A stretch of DNA of 64,000 nucleotides. Origin: Arthrobacter sp. 35W (GTDB lineage: Bacteria > Actinomycetota > Actinomycetes > Actinomycetales > Micrococcaceae). A program made the translations under genes and the position numbers. Below, piece after piece: positions 8,009 through 18,767 of the stretch; position 1 is the first letter of the stretch; each line of letters starts with the position of its first letter. The notes beneath the pieces are model-generated. The model was not told the origin of the DNA. It searched no databases and saw only the letters and a list, made by a program, of their open reading frames with translations. Where the stretch lies: NCBI RefSeq assembly GCF_000482545.1, contig NZ_KI519454.1, positions 930,001 through 994,000 on the forward strand, in the 5' to 3' direction.

Positions 8009-8851
8009 ATGACTAGCCCCGCTTTGGCCCACTCCACTGATTTTGGCCGGATGTACGCCCGCTCGCTGACGGAGGCCCCCGAGGTTCCCTCCATCACCAC
8101 GGTGATCGGCCAGCAGGCCAACACCCTGGACGGGTGGATCGGCTACATGGCCGCCACAGCCATGGCGAAGCATCCCAAACTGGCCGACGCCGCCTCCAGC
8201 CCCGGCCAGCTGCGCACCCTGGTGCGGGAGTCCAGCAATGCCGCCGAGCAGTTCCGCGATGCCGCGGCCGCCCGCGGGGACCGGGTGCACAACTACTGCG
8301 AGCAAGTGTCGCTGCGTGAGCTGGGGCTTGGCCACCAGCTGCAGGAGGCCCGCGATGTGCTCGCGAAGAATGGCGAGGAGGGCTTCGCCGCCCAGTTCGA
8401 CGCGTGGTGGAAGGAATACCAGGTCAAGCCCGTGGCTCCCGAGTTGACGGTGTGGAACAAGGAGGTGGGCTACGCAGGCACGTTGGACCTGGTCGCGACC
8501 ATCGGTGGACGGCTCTGCCTGATCGATTACAAGACCAAGGGGACGGACCGCAACGGATCGGTCAAACCGCTTGATGACAAGGTGGTCATGCAGCTGGTGG
8601 CGGGGATGAAGGCCGAGGAGTCCATCGTCGACGCCGCCGCCGGCACCTGGGAGCAGTGGAAGTACGGCCAGGATCCCATCCTGCTGGGCGTGGCCATCGG
8701 TGAAACGGAGGTGCGGGCCATGCGCGCCAATCCGGAGGTGCTGAAATACCACTGGTTCAAGTTCTGTGCCCTGCGCCGCGTGTGGCAGACGTCCAAGGAG
8801 GCAGGCGGTGCCGGCCAGGCACTGTTCCCCATTTCACCCCCGGCGCAGTAG
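8009..8851 (+). CDS. PD-(D/E)XK nuclease, RecB/Cas4-like
   Basis: Protein of 280 residues with the RecB-family nuclease core: a histidine motif ARGDRVHNY (His94), then GTLDLVA (Asp160) and LCLIDYKTK (Asp173, Lys175). That order of His, Asp and DxK is typical of Cas4/RecB-type single-strand nucleases that need a metal ion. There are no cysteine clusters, so no Fe-S cluster as in Cas4 is expected. No cas genes or CRISPR repeats are nearby; it sits between the tRNA cluster and def, so a housekeeping DNA-repair role or an old acquired gene are both possible. The target is unknown. Confidence 0.75.
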   Translation: MTSPALAHSTDFGRMYARSLTEAPEVPSITTVIGQQANTLDGWIGYMAATAMAKHPKLADAASSPGQLRTLVRESSNAAEQFRDAAAARGDRVHNYCEQVSLRELGLGHQLQEARDVLAKNGEEGFAAQFDAWWKEYQVKPVAPELTVWNKEVGYAGTLDLVATIGGRLCLIDYKTKGTDRNGSVKPLDDKVVMQLVAGMKAEESIVDAAAGTWEQWKYGQDPILLGVAIGETEVRAMRANPEVLKYHWFKFCALRRVWQTSKEAGGAGQALFPISPPAQ

Positions 8852-8947
8852 AGCCGCCGGAGGCCGGGACAACTAGACTAGGGAGCCAAGCAGTAGCGCG
8901 CCGCGGAAGCGGTCCGCCCAGCCAATTCCAAAGTGAGGTACACCGGC

Positions 8948-9517
8948 ATGGCCATCCTGAGTATTCGCATCATCGGCGACCCGGTGCTTCGGACAGCAGC
9001 CGAGGAAGTCACCGAATTCGGTCCCGAGCTGGCAAAGCTGATCGAAGACATGATGGAAACCATGATTGACGTCCAGGGTGCCGGCCTCGCCGCCCCGCAG
9101 ATCGGTGTGGGCAAGCGGGTGTTCACCTATTCCGTGGACGGCGTGAGCGGCCACGTGGTCAATCCCGTGCTGGATGCCAGTGATGACTTCCAGCCCGACG
9201 GTGCCGAGGGCTGCCTGTCCGTCCCCGGCCTGGGCTTCAAGGTCCGCCGGCCGCGCTGGGTGCGCCTGACGGGCGTGGACATGCACGGCAAGCCCGTGGA
9301 CATGGAGGCGACCGGCATGCTGGCCCGCTGCTTTGTCCATGAGACGGACCATCTCAACGGCAAGCTGTACGTGGACCGGCTGGAGGGCGAGGACCGCAAG
9401 AGCGCCCTGCAGTCCATCCGCAATGCGAACTATGATTCCGTCACCGCCCGGACCGCTGCCAAGCGCGCCCAGACGGTCGGTTCCAGCTTCGGCACCACCC
9501 TGGGAGCCAGTGCGTGA
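8948..9517 (+). CDS. def: Peptide deformylase
   Basis: Removes the formyl group from the N-terminal methionine of new proteins, using a bound metal ion. All three family motifs are present: GAGLAAPQIG at residues 44-53, EGCLSVP with metal ligand Cys89, and HETDH (131-135) with ligands His131 and His135 and catalytic Glu132. It has 189 residues. The ATG at 8948 is preferred over the in-frame GTG at 8933 because it gives the usual N-terminus and has GTGAGG at a workable distance. It is followed by fmt with a 4-base overlap, pairing formylation and deformylation. Confidence 0.97.
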   Translation: MAILSIRIIGDPVLRTAAEEVTEFGPELAKLIEDMMETMIDVQGAGLAAPQIGVGKRVFTYSVDGVSGHVVNPVLDASDDFQPDGAEGCLSVPGLGFKVRRPRWVRLTGVDMHGKPVDMEATGMLARCFVHETDHLNGKLYVDRLEGEDRKSALQSIRNANYDSVTARTAAKRAQTVGSSFGTTLGASA

Positions 9518-10434
9518 AGGTTCTTTTTGCCGGCACGCCCTCCGTGGCCGTGCCGTCCCTTGATGTGCTCGTCTCCGGTGGCTTCGACGTCGTCGCCGTC
9601 CTGACCCGCCCCGACGCGCCGATTGGCCGCAAGCGCGTGCTCACGCCGTCGCCGGTTGCCGTCCGCGCCGCCGAGCTGGGCATCCCGGTGATCAAGGCGG
9701 ACAGGATCGACGACGACGCCCGCGCAGCCATCTCGGAGGTGAACCCGGATGTGGCGGCCATCGTGGCCTACGGCGCCATCATTCCGCCGGCCGCCCTGGC
9801 CATCCCCAAGCATGGCTGGATCAATCTGCACTTTTCCCTGCTGCCCGCCTGGCGCGGCGCAGCCCCCGTCCAGCATTCCGTGATCAACGGCGACGATGTC
9901 ACGGGGGCCTCGACGTTCCTGCTGGAGGCCGGCCTGGACACCGGCCCCGTCTACGGCGTGATGACCGAGTCCATCCTGCCCACGGACACCAGCACCGTGC
10001 TGCTGGATCGGCTGTCGCACAGCGGCGCCGTGCTGCTGGCCCAGACCCTGACCGGCATCGAGTCCGGCATGGTGGCGGCCGTTCCGCAGAGTGGCGAGAT
10101 CACGCTGGCCCCCAAGCTGGGGTTGGAGGATGGGCACATTGACTGGAGCCGTCCGGCCCACGGCATCGACCGCCGCGTCCGCGGCGTCACGAGCGAACCC
10201 GGCGCTTGGACGGTGCTGGCGGGGCAGCGTTTCAAGGTGGGGCCCGTGGCCCTGCGCCCGGACATCGAATCCCTGGCACCCGGCCGGCTGCTCTTTGAGC
10301 CGAAGGCCGTGCTGGTGGGCACCGGATCGCACGCCGTGCAGCTGGGCGAGGTCCAGCCGGCGGGCAAAAAAGCTATGAAGGCAGTGGACTGGGCGCGAGG
10401 CCTGGCAACAAAGGAAGATGTGGTGTTTGAATGA
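9514..10434 (+). CDS. fmt: Methionyl-tRNA formyltransferase
   Basis: Formylates initiator Met-tRNA with 10-formyl-tetrahydrofolate. The protein of 306 residues starts with KVLFAGTPSVAVPSLD, has the substrate-binding hallmark SLLPAWRGAAPVQ near residue 110, and a C-terminal OB-type domain from about residue 205. The GTG start overlaps the def stop codon (GTGA), so translation is likely coupled, and it ends in an ATGA overlap with rsmB. Confidence 0.97.
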   Translation: MKVLFAGTPSVAVPSLDVLVSGGFDVVAVLTRPDAPIGRKRVLTPSPVAVRAAELGIPVIKADRIDDDARAAISEVNPDVAAIVAYGAIIPPAALAIPKHGWINLHFSLLPAWRGAAPVQHSVINGDDVTGASTFLLEAGLDTGPVYGVMTESILPTDTSTVLLDRLSHSGAVLLAQTLTGIESGMVAAVPQSGEITLAPKLGLEDGHIDWSRPAHGIDRRVRGVTSEPGAWTVLAGQRFKVGPVALRPDIESLAPGRLLFEPKAVLVGTGSHAVQLGEVQPAGKKAMKAVDWARGLATKEDVVFE

Positions 10435-12020
10435 GCAGCTCGACGGGCGGCCGCGGCGATGACCGCCAAGGCGGCAACAGTGGCCAGGGCGGCAGCCCCG
10501 GCAACGCCGGCAGGGGCGGCGGAGGCGGCACCAAGCGGCGCGATGCCTCCGGGCGTGAGCGCAACCGCAGCACCTCGCGCAGCTTCACCGCAGCGGCCCC
10601 CGGGCAGCGCACGCGTGCGGCGGATCCCGCGCGGCTCGTAGCGTTCGAGGTGCTCCGCGCGGTGTCCGGTGAGGACGCCTACGCCAACCTGGTGCTGCCC
10701 GCCCGGATCCGCGCCCACCGTCTGGACCGTCGCGATGCCGGCTTCGCGACGGAGCTGAGCTACGGCGCACTGCGCGCCCAGGGCACCTACGATGCCATTC
10801 TGGCCCGCTGTGTGGACCGTCCGTTGAAGGATTTGGACCCGGCCATTCTGGATGCCCTGCGCCTGGGCGTGCACCAGCTGGTGGCCATGCGCGTCCCGGC
10901 CCACGCGGCCCTGGACCAGACAGTGGGCCTGGCCCGCGCCGTCATCGGTGCCGGACCGTCGGCCCTGATCAACGCCGTGCTGCGCAAGGTCTCGGCCCAG
11001 GATCTGCCCACCTGGATTGCGCAGCTGACCGAGGGCCAGACCGACGCCGTCAAGGTGGCCGCCATTGAGCACGCGCACCCGGAGTGGATTGTGCGCGCCC
11101 TGCGCCAGTCCCTGGTGGGCCACGGCCGCGACGTCTCGGAGATCACGGCACTGCTGGAGGCGGACAACGCCGCGCCCGTGGTGAACCTGGTGGCGCTGCC
11201 CGGCCTGGGCGATTTGGACGAGGCCTTGGCGGAGGGGTTCACGCCGGGTCCGCTGGTGGCCGATTCCGCGTTGTCCTCCGGCGGCGATCCGGGCCGCTTG
11301 GCCGGTGTCCGCGAGGGCAGCGTCCGCGTCCAGGATGTCGGCTCCCAGCTGGTGGCCCGCGCGCTGGCCGCCGCCCCGGTCCACACCACCGCTTCAACCG
11401 ACGACGGCGAACGCTGGCTGGATCTGTGCGCCGGCCCCGGCGGCAAGGCCTCCCTGCTGGCCGCCCTGGCTGCGCAGTCGGGCGCCACGCTGCTGGCCAA
11501 CGAGCCGGCACCACACCGCGCCAAGCTGGTGTCCCAGGCGCTGGTGGCCGTGCCGCGCGATGTCTGGACCGTGCGCACCGGCGACGGCCGCGAGATCGGC
11601 ACCGAACAGCCCCAGGCCTTCGACCGCATCCTGGTTGACGCGCCGTGCACCGGATTGGGCGCGCTGCGCCGCCGCCCGGAGTCCCGCTGGCGCCGCAAGC
11701 TCTCCGACGTGGCAGAACTTGGACCGCTGCAGCGTGAGCTGCTCGAATCGGCCCTGGCGGCCGTCAAGCCCGGCGGTGTGGTGGCCTATGTGACGTGCTC
11801 GCCGCACCCGGCCGAGACCAGCGCCGTCGTCGAAGATGTCATGCGCCGCCACAAGGACCTCGAACTGCTCGACGCCGGCGAGGCGCTGGATTCCGTCGTG
11901 CTTGAATCGGTGGCCCAGGCCGGGGGACTGAAGTCCGGCCACAACAAGACGGCCCAGCTGTGGCCCCACCTGCACCAGACCGATGCCATGTTCATGGCCC
12001 TGTTCCGGAAGAAAGCCTAA
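10431..12020 (+). CDS. rsmB: 16S rRNA m5C967 methyltransferase RsmB
   Basis: S-adenosylmethionine-dependent cytosine-5 methyltransferase of the Fmu/Sun/NOL1 family, 529 residues. The order is a low-complexity Gly/Arg-rich tail (1-60), an NusB-like helical domain (about 65-200) and the catalytic domain with LCAGPGGK for cofactor binding, [13 protein letters not shown] with Cys406 and [11 protein letters not shown] with Cys456. The two cysteines are the pair needed by this family for catalysis and product release. The disordered basic tail is longer than in E. coli RsmB but common in actinobacteria. It overlaps fmt by 4 bases. Confidence 0.93.
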   Translation: MSSSTGGRGDDRQGGNSGQGGSPGNAGRGGGGGTKRRDASGRERNRSTSRSFTAAAPGQRTRAADPARLVAFEVLRAVSGEDAYANLVLPARIRAHRLDRRDAGFATELSYGALRAQGTYDAILARCVDRPLKDLDPAILDALRLGVHQLVAMRVPAHAALDQTVGLARAVIGAGPSALINAVLRKVSAQDLPTWIAQLTEGQTDAVKVAAIEHAHPEWIVRALRQSLVGHGRDVSEITALLEADNAAPVVNLVALPGLGDLDEALAEGFTPGPLVADSALSSGGDPGRLAGVREGSVRVQDVGSQLVARALAAAPVHTTASTDDGERWLDLCAGPGGKASLLAALAAQSGATLLANEPAPHRAKLVSQALVAVPRDVWTVRTGDGREIGTEQPQAFDRILVDAPCTGLGALRRRPESRWRRKLSDVAELGPLQRELLESALAAVKPGGVVAYVTCSPHPAETSAVVEDVMRRHKDLELLDAGEALDSVVLESVAQAGGLKSGHNKTAQLWPHLHQTDAMFMALFRKKA

Positions 12021-12022
12021 AT

Positions 12023-12697
12023 ATGACCGCCAATTCCCGCTGCTGCATCAACCCCAGCATCCTCTCCGCCGATTTCGTCAACCTTGAGGCGGAGCTGGCC
12101 CGGATCGCCAAGGCCGACGCCGTGCACGTGGATGTCATGGACAACCACTTTGTGCCGAACCTGACCATCGGCCTGCCGGTGGTGGAGCGCATCGCGCAGG
12201 TCAGCCCTGTGCCGATCGACGCCCACCTGATGATCGCCGACGTCGACCGCTGGGCGCCGTCCTACGCCGACGCCGGGCTGCACAGCGTGACCTTCCACGT
12301 GGAGGCCTCCAACGCGCCGATCAAGCTGGCCCGTGAACTGCGCGCCCGCGGCTCGAAGGCCGGCATGGCCCTGCGGCCCGCCACACCGGTGGAGCCCTAT
12401 CTGGACATGCTCTCCGAGCTGGACATGCTGCTGCTGATGACGGTGGAGCCGGGCTTCGGTGGCCAGTCCTTCCTGGACGTGGTGCTGCCCAAGATCCGCC
12501 GCGCCCGCGCCGCCATTGACGGCTCCGGTGCTGCGGTGGCCATCCAGGTGGACGGCGGCATCACCGAGGAGACCATCACCCGGGCCGCCGAGGCCGGTGC
12601 CAGCATCTTTGTTGCCGGATCCGCCGTCTACGGCGCCGCCGATCCGGCCGCCGCGATCGAGGCCCTGCGCACCAAGGGTCAGTCCAGCCTGGGCTGA
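12023..12697 (+). CDS. rpe: Ribulose-phosphate 3-epimerase
   Basis: Interconverts ribulose 5-phosphate and xylulose 5-phosphate in the pentose phosphate pathway; ribulose 5-phosphate is also the substrate of RibB, encoded downstream. The protein has 224 residues with TIM-barrel motifs [22 protein letters not shown] (metal and catalytic residues), [12 protein letters not shown] and VDGGI. The start at 12023 lies 2 bases after the rsmB stop and has GGAAGAAAG upstream, so it is the last gene of def-fmt-rsmB-rpe. Confidence 0.96.
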   Translation: MTANSRCCINPSILSADFVNLEAELARIAKADAVHVDVMDNHFVPNLTIGLPVVERIAQVSPVPIDAHLMIADVDRWAPSYADAGLHSVTFHVEASNAPIKLARELRARGSKAGMALRPATPVEPYLDMLSELDMLLLMTVEPGFGGQSFLDVVLPKIRRARAAIDGSGAAVAIQVDGGITEETITRAAEAGASIFVAGSAVYGAADPAAAIEALRTKGQSSLG

Positions 12698-12732
12698 CCC
12701 GCGTCGAACGCCCCGCGAACTGATGCATGAAC

Positions 12733-12770
12733 CGGCAGAGCCCGGCGGCCACGGCCGCCGGGCTCTGCCG
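12733..12770 (+). terminator. Hairpin after rpe
   Basis: An 18-bp perfect inverted repeat, CGGCAGAGCCCGGCGGCC (12733-12750) with its complement at 12753-12770, with a minimal loop. No U-tract follows, as is common for actinobacterial terminators. Confidence 0.65.
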
Positions 12771-12829
12771 CATCCGCAGATGGTTCTGAAATGGCTATGG
12801 AGGCCTTCTGTTACTTCCATGGAATAACT

Positions 12830-12860
12830 TTGGAAACTGCTGTGTTGGCAGTGGCATAAT
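12830..12860 (+). promoter_or_regulatory. Likely promoter of the rib operon
   Basis: CATAAT at 12855-12860 with TTGGAA at 12830-12835 (19-base spacer; TGGAAA gives 18). It would start transcription near 12867, just before the FMN aptamer. A closer pair, TTGGCA/TACTAA (12845-12873), looks better as a consensus but would start inside the aptamer's P1 stem. Confidence 0.45.
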
Positions 12861-12872
12861 GATTTTGTACTA

Positions 12873-13015
12873 ACGTGCTCCGGGGTCGGTGTAAGTCCGA
12901 ACCGGCGGTTATAGTCCGCGACCCGCACGCACCACGCTGGCAACAGTGTGGGGTGGACGGTTGAACTGGTGGAATTCCAGTACCGACAGTTAAAGTCTGG
13001 ATGGGAGAAGCACGT
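12873..13015 (+). promoter_or_regulatory. FMN riboswitch (RFN element)
   Basis: The sequence follows the RFN consensus: CTCCGGGGTCGGTGTAAGTC, CCGAACCGGCGGTTATAGTC, a variable arm around 12928-12955, GGTTGAACTGGTGGAATTCC, ACCGACAGTTAAAGTCTGG and ATGGGAGAAG. P1 forms between ACGTGCT (12873-12879) and AGCACGT (13009-13015). FMN binding would lower expression of ribM and the rib genes. About 110 bases separate it from the ribM start; I see no clear terminator there, so control of translation is possible but not shown. Confidence 0.97.
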
Positions 13016-13127
13016 ACAGTCATGGCCTGCCATGGTCTGGGCGCCCTTTGCGGCACCCATTTCATGGGCGCGGTCCTGTCTGTCGTTACCCCCGGAGCCA
13101 TCGCTGTCTTCGGAAAGGTAAGTAACG

Positions 13128-13853
13128 ATGGACTTCCTGCGGTGGCTCTTTGACGCCAAACTTGAATTCGCCGGCGGCGGATTCCTGCTCTGGCGCGAGG
13201 TGCTGGGAAATGCGTTTGGCCTCGCCAGCGCACTGGGCGGCATGCGCCGAAAAGTCTGGGCCTGGCCCATTGGCATCATCGGCAATGTCCTGCTCTTCAC
13301 GGTCTTCATGGGATCGGTCTTCGGATCGCCCGTGTACGCCAATCTGCTCGGCCAGGCCGGCCGGCAGATCATGTTCATTGCCGTCTCCATCTATGGTTGG
13401 CAGCGCTGGAAGCAGGCACAGTCCGGCTCGCATGGAGCGGATTCACAGGGTGCTGATTCCCACGGTGTGGCCGTCCAGCCGCGCTGGGCCTCCACCCGGG
13501 CACGCATCCTGCTGGTCGTGTCCATGGTGGCCGGCACCGCCATCCTGACCCCCATCTTCAATGCCCTGGGCTCGTACCCGCCGGTGTGGGCCGATGCCTG
13601 GATCTTCATGGGCTCGCTGCTGGCCACCTACGGCATGGCCAAGGGCTGGGTGGAATTCTGGCTCATCTGGGTGGCGGTTGACCTGGTGGGCGTGCCGCTG
13701 CTCTTCAGCGCCGGCTACTACGCCTCGGCCTTCATGTACATCTTCTACGGCGCCTTCACCCTGACCGGATTCTTCATCTGGTGGCGGGTGCGCAACCAGA
13801 ACGCCGAGGCCGCCTCCGGCACCGCCCTTCCCGAAGCGAGCCCGAGCCGATGA
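13128..13853 (+). CDS. ribM: Riboflavin transporter RibM (PnuC family)
   Basis: Membrane protein of 241 residues with 6-7 hydrophobic segments. The segment GQAGRQIMFIAVSIYGWQRW matches the PnuC-family signature as found in RibM, the actinobacterial riboflavin uptake protein. Its position directly under the FMN riboswitch and before ribD supports riboflavin over nicotinamide riboside as the substrate. The ATG has GGAAAGG upstream. It ends in an ATGA overlap with ribD. Confidence 0.88.
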   Translation: MDFLRWLFDAKLEFAGGGFLLWREVLGNAFGLASALGGMRRKVWAWPIGIIGNVLLFTVFMGSVFGSPVYANLLGQAGRQIMFIAVSIYGWQRWKQAQSGSHGADSQGADSHGVAVQPRWASTRARILLVVSMVAGTAILTPIFNALGSYPPVWADAWIFMGSLLATYGMAKGWVEFWLIWVAVDLVGVPLLFSAGYYASAFMYIFYGAFTLTGFFIWWRVRNQNAEAASGTALPEASPSR

Positions 13854-14989
13854 GCGCAGCTACTGAACTGGCAGACCTCTTCTCCGCCGCCGAAACGGCC
13901 GCGATGGAGGAGGCGCTCGCCCTGGCGGCCCGTGGGCCCCGGGGCGCGAACCCGCTCGTGGGCGCCATCGTCCTCGACGCCGAGGGCCGCACCCTGGCCA
14001 CGGGCCACCACCGCGGGGCGGGCACAGCCCATGCCGAGGCCGATGCCCTGGCGAACCTGCGTGCCGCCGGCGGACTGGCCGATCCGGCCGGTGCCACCAT
14101 GGTGGTCACGCTGGAGCCTTGCAACCACCAAGGCCGCACGGGCCCCTGCGCCCAGGCCATCCTCGACGCCGGGATTGGCAATGTGGTCTACGCCGTGGCC
14201 GATCCGCACCTTCCCGCGGCCGGCGGCGCCGAGCGCCTGCGCGCCGCCGGGGTCCAGGTCCGCACCGGGCTGCTGGGTTCCGCCGCCGAGGAATTGAACG
14301 GCCGCTGGTTCGCCGCCGCCCGGGCCGGGCGTCCGTTTGTGACCCTGAAGCTGGCCCAGTCGATGGACGGCCGGATTGCCGCGGCGGATGGCACCAGCCA
14401 ATGGATCACCTCGGCGGAGTCCCGGGCCGATGGCCATGCCCTCCGCAGCCGGGTGGATGCGATCCTGGTGGGCACGGAAACGGTGCTGGTGGACAACCCC
14501 CGGCTCAACGCCCGCGCCGCCGATGGCGGGCCCGCCGCCAGGCAGCCGCTGCGCGTGGTGCTGGGGCTGCGGGACACACCCGCCGGTGCCGCCGTGCGCA
14601 CCGGGAACCACGGCGGAACCCACGACGGTGGCGCCGTTCAAGAGGGTGCCGGCGGCGGCTTCCTGGCCCTGCGCACCCGCTCGCCGAGGCAGGCGCTGCG
14701 CCTGCTGGCGGGCCACGGCGTCGGACATCTGATGGTGGAGGGCGGCTCCCGTGTGGCTGCGGCCTTCCTCGCCGATGACCTGGTGGACGAACTCATCATC
14801 TATCTTGCTCCGACCTTGATCGGTGCCGGCCTTCCGGCGCTGGCCGATCTGGGCATTGGCACATTGTCCGAGGCCAAACGCTGGCGGTGGGACGCCGCAG
14901 CCGGCGGACCGCAGCTGCTTGGCCTGGACCTCAAACTCACACTGACCCCGGCCCCCGCGGCCGCCACCACCACCGAAGAAGGACACTGA
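13850..14989 (+). CDS. ribD: Bifunctional pyrimidine deaminase/reductase RibD
   Basis: Carries out the second and third steps of riboflavin synthesis: deamination of the aminopyrimidine and NADPH reduction of its ribose side chain. The protein of 379 residues has an N-terminal cytidine-deaminase-like domain with HAE (His61, Glu63) and PCNHQGRTGPC (Cys91, Cys100) binding zinc, and a reductase domain from about residue 150 starting LKLAQSMDGRIAAADG. The ATG at 13850 overlaps the ribM stop codon. The frame remains open upstream only because it shadows ribM. Confidence 0.96.
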   Translation: MSAATELADLFSAAETAAMEEALALAARGPRGANPLVGAIVLDAEGRTLATGHHRGAGTAHAEADALANLRAAGGLADPAGATMVVTLEPCNHQGRTGPCAQAILDAGIGNVVYAVADPHLPAAGGAERLRAAGVQVRTGLLGSAAEELNGRWFAAARAGRPFVTLKLAQSMDGRIAAADGTSQWITSAESRADGHALRSRVDAILVGTETVLVDNPRLNARAADGGPAARQPLRVVLGLRDTPAGAAVRTGNHGGTHDGGAVQEGAGGGFLALRTRSPRQALRLLAGHGVGHLMVEGGSRVAAAFLADDLVDELIIYLAPTLIGAGLPALADLGIGTLSEAKRWRWDAAAGGPQLLGLDLKLTLTPAPAAATTTEEGH

Positions 14990-15643
14990 ATGTTTACCGG
15001 AATCATCGCCGAACAGGGCCGCATCGTCAGTGTTGACGCCGACCCTGCCCAGGACAGCGCCACCTTGCTGCTGAGCGCAGGCACCACCCTTGAGGGACTG
15101 GAACTGGGCGGCTCACTGGCCGTCAACGGGGTCTGCCTGACCGCCACGGCCATCCACGGCCGCATGGTCCAGGTGGATGTGATGGGGGAGACCCTGCTGC
15201 GCACCACCACCGGCGCGCTCCGCACAGGCGACCCGGTGAACCTGGAGCGCTGCGTGCCCGCCGGTGGACGGCTGGACGGGCATGTGGTCCAGGGCCATGT
15301 GGATGGCGTTGGTGCACTGCTGGAACGCGAAAACCTCGGCAAGTGGGAGCGCCTGCGCTTCTCCGTCCCGGCCCCGCTGGCCCGCTACATCGCCGAGAAG
15401 GGCTCCATCGCCGTCGACGGCGTATCCCTCACGGTGACTGCCGTGAGCCCCGCCGCGGAGCCGGAGCCGTGGTTCGAAGTGGGGCTGATCCCCACCACGC
15501 TGGCGGAAACCGGACTGGGTGCCAAGGCCATCGGCGGCGGCGTCAACCTTGAGGTGGATGTGCTGGCCAAGTACGCCGAGCGCCTGCTGGCGTTCGCGGC
15601 GCAGCCGGCCGCCGCAGCATCCGTACAGGAGGAGGCCAAGTGA
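14990..15643 (+). CDS. ribE: Riboflavin synthase alpha subunit
   Basis: Dismutates two molecules of 6,7-dimethyl-8-ribityllumazine into riboflavin and the aminopyrimidine. The 217-residue protein starts with the family hallmark [10 protein letters not shown] and contains two lumazine-binding repeats, the first with [12 protein letters not shown] and the second with [12 protein letters not shown]. It begins directly after the ribD stop codon. The same gene is called ribC in some species. Confidence 0.96.
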   Translation: MFTGIIAEQGRIVSVDADPAQDSATLLLSAGTTLEGLELGGSLAVNGVCLTATAIHGRMVQVDVMGETLLRTTTGALRTGDPVNLERCVPAGGRLDGHVVQGHVDGVGALLERENLGKWERLRFSVPAPLARYIAEKGSIAVDGVSLTVTAVSPAAEPEPWFEVGLIPTTLAETGLGAKAIGGGVNLEVDVLAKYAERLLAFAAQPAAAASVQEEAK

Positions 15644-16280
15644 GCACCGAAACAGCCGTCATTGTGCTGGACCGCGTCGAGGACGCCGTGGCGGCCATGG
15701 CCGCCGGCCGCCCCGTCCTGGTGGTCGACGACGAGGACCGCGAGAACGAGGGCGACATCATCTTCGCCGCCCAGCACAGCACCCCGGCCCTGATGGGCTG
15801 GACCATCCGCTACAGCTCCGGCGTGGTCTGCGTGCCGCTGACCGGCGAGCGGGCCGATGCCCTGGGCCTGCCGCCGATGGTGGCGGTCAACCAGGATGCC
15901 AAGGGCACCGCCTACACCGTCTCCTGCGATGCGGCAGAGGGCGTCAGCACCGGCATCAGCGGCGCCGACCGCGCACTGACCGCGCGGATCCTGGCGAACC
16001 CCGCCGCCACGCCCGGCCAGCTGACCCGGCCGGGTCACATCTTCCCGCTGCGCGCCGTGCCCGGCGGCGTCCGCCAGCGCCCCGGACACACGGAGGCCGC
16101 CGTCGAGCTGGCTGTCCTGGCCGGCTGCGAACCCGTCGGGGTCATCGCCGAGGTGGTCCACGACGACGGTACGATGATGCGCCTGCCGGCGCTGCGGGCC
16201 TTCGCCGATGAACACGGCTGCCCGCTGGTGTCCATCGCCGATCTGATCATCCACCTCCAAACACGGGACGGAGCCTCGGC

Positions 16281-16284
<4 letters not shown>
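15640..16284 (+). CDS. ribB: 3,4-dihydroxy-2-butanone 4-phosphate synthase
   Basis: Makes the four-carbon unit of riboflavin from ribulose 5-phosphate. It is a stand-alone enzyme of 214 residues, whereas many actinobacteria have it fused to GTP cyclohydrolase II; here that enzyme is the next gene. Visible motifs are [14 protein letters not shown] (acidic metal-binding loop), [13 protein letters not shown] and [11 protein letters not shown]. The GTG start overlaps the ribE stop codon, with AGGAGG a few bases upstream. Confidence 0.95.
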
Positions 16285-17410
<1,126 letters not shown>

Positions 17411-17456
17411 CGGGAACCCAGCCGCACCGCAGCCGCTTCCCAGCGGCACCACAGCT

Positions 17457-17499
17457 GCGCCGAGGGCCGGGCCGCATTGACCGGCCCGGCCCTCGGCGC
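17457..17499 (+). terminator. Terminator of the rib operon
   Basis: A perfect 17-bp stem, GCGCCGAGGGCCGGGCC (17457-17473) with its complement at 17483-17499 and a 9-nt loop. No U-tract follows. Confidence 0.7.
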
Positions 17500-17580
17500 T
17501 GCACCGGGAATTTGGCTGCTGTTTGTCCATAAACCGGACCCGGTTCAAGCTCCAGTGGGCAAAGCAAGTAGGCTTGGGGC

Positions 17581-17844
17581 GTGAAAACCTTCGAATCCCT
17601 GTTTGCTGAACTGAGCGAGAAGGCCGCGGCGCGGCCAGCCGGTTCCCGTACCGTCGCCGAACTTGAATCCGGCGTCCACGGCATTGGCAAGAAAGTGGTT
17701 GAGGAAGCTGCCGAGGTCTGGATGGCTGCCGAGTATGAATCGGATGAAGCCACGGCCGAGGAGATTTCCCAGCTGTTCTACCACCTCCAGGTATTGATGA
17801 TCGCCAAGGGGCTGACGCTGCCGGACGTGTACAAGCATCTCTAG
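17581..17844 (+). CDS. hisE: Phosphoribosyl-ATP diphosphatase
   Basis: Second step of histidine synthesis, hydrolysing PR-ATP to PR-AMP. The 87-residue all-helical protein carries [13 protein letters not shown], the acidic MazG-like core that binds magnesium. A TAGGCT box ends 6 bases before the GTG start, so the message may be leaderless. hisG follows after 65 bases. Confidence 0.94.
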   Translation: MKTFESLFAELSEKAAARPAGSRTVAELESGVHGIGKKVVEEAAEVWMAAEYESDEATAEEISQLFYHLQVLMIAKGLTLPDVYKHL

Positions 17845-17909
17845 CCACTGCCAGTGGCCGAAGCTGTACACCCCGTCAAGACATCCCTAATCGATCCGAA
17901 AGAACACTA

Positions 17910-18755
17910 ATGCTGAGAGTTGCCGTCCCCAACAAGGGCTCCCTGTCCGAAGCCGCCTCCGCCATGCTGGCCGAGGCCGGATACCGCCAGCGCCGCGACA
18001 CCCGCGAACTGGTCATGGTCGACCCGGACAATGACATTGAATTCTTCTTCCTGCGCCCCCGCGACATTGCCGTCTATGTAGGCTCCGGCACTCTGGACGT
18101 GGGCATCACCGGCCGCGACCTGCTGCTGGATGCCCAGGTGGAAGCCGAGGAGCTGCTGCCGCTGGGCTTCGCCGCCTCCACGTTCCGCTTCGCCGGGCCC
18201 GTCGGCGAGTTCGGCTCCGTGCACGAGCTGGCCGGCAAGCGCCTGGCCACCAGCTACGACGGCCTGCTGCGCGACTACCTTGACGGCCTGGGCATCTCGG
18301 CCAAGGTGGTCCGCCTCGACGGCGCCGTGGAATCCTCCGTGCGTCTGGGCGTGGCCGACGCCATTGCCGACGTCGTCGAAACCGGCAACACGCTCAAGGC
18401 CGCCGGCATGGAAATCTTCGGCGAGCCGATCCTCAAGTCCGAGGCCCTGCTGATCGGGCGCCGCGGCACCGAGGCACCGGTCGGTCTGGACGTGCTGATC
18501 CGCCGCCTGCAGGGTGTGCTCGTGGCACGCCAGTACGTGCTGGTCGACTACGACGTCCGCAAGGACCTCGTGGACGCCGCCGCTGCGCTCACCCCCGGGC
18601 TGGAATCGCCCACGGTGTCCCCGCTGCGGGATTCGGACTGGGTGGCCGTACGCTCCATGGTGCCCAAGAAGGACACCAACCGGATCATGGATGAGCTCTA
18701 CGATCTGGGTGCCCGGGCCATTCTGGTCAGCAGCATCCACGCCTGCCGCATCTAG
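17910..18755 (+). CDS. hisG: ATP phosphoribosyltransferase (long form)
   Basis: First and committed step of histidine synthesis. At 281 residues it is the long, homohexameric form with a C-terminal ACT-like domain for feedback inhibition, so no HisZ partner is expected. Motifs include LRVAVPNKGSL at the start, DVGITGRDLL, and the phosphate-binding ADAIADVVETGNTLK. It lies between hisE and hisF. Confidence 0.95.
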   Translation: MLRVAVPNKGSLSEAASAMLAEAGYRQRRDTRELVMVDPDNDIEFFFLRPRDIAVYVGSGTLDVGITGRDLLLDAQVEAEELLPLGFAASTFRFAGPVGEFGSVHELAGKRLATSYDGLLRDYLDGLGISAKVVRLDGAVESSVRLGVADAIADVVETGNTLKAAGMEIFGEPILKSEALLIGRRGTEAPVGLDVLIRRLQGVLVARQYVLVDYDVRKDLVDAAAALTPGLESPTVSPLRDSDWVAVRSMVPKKDTNRIMDELYDLGARAILVSSIHACRI

Positions 18756-18767
18756 GAGGAGAACACC

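Noticed and set aside
8009-8851. Cas4 of a CRISPR system
   Set aside because: The RecB-type core is present but Cas4 cysteines, other cas genes and repeat arrays are absent.
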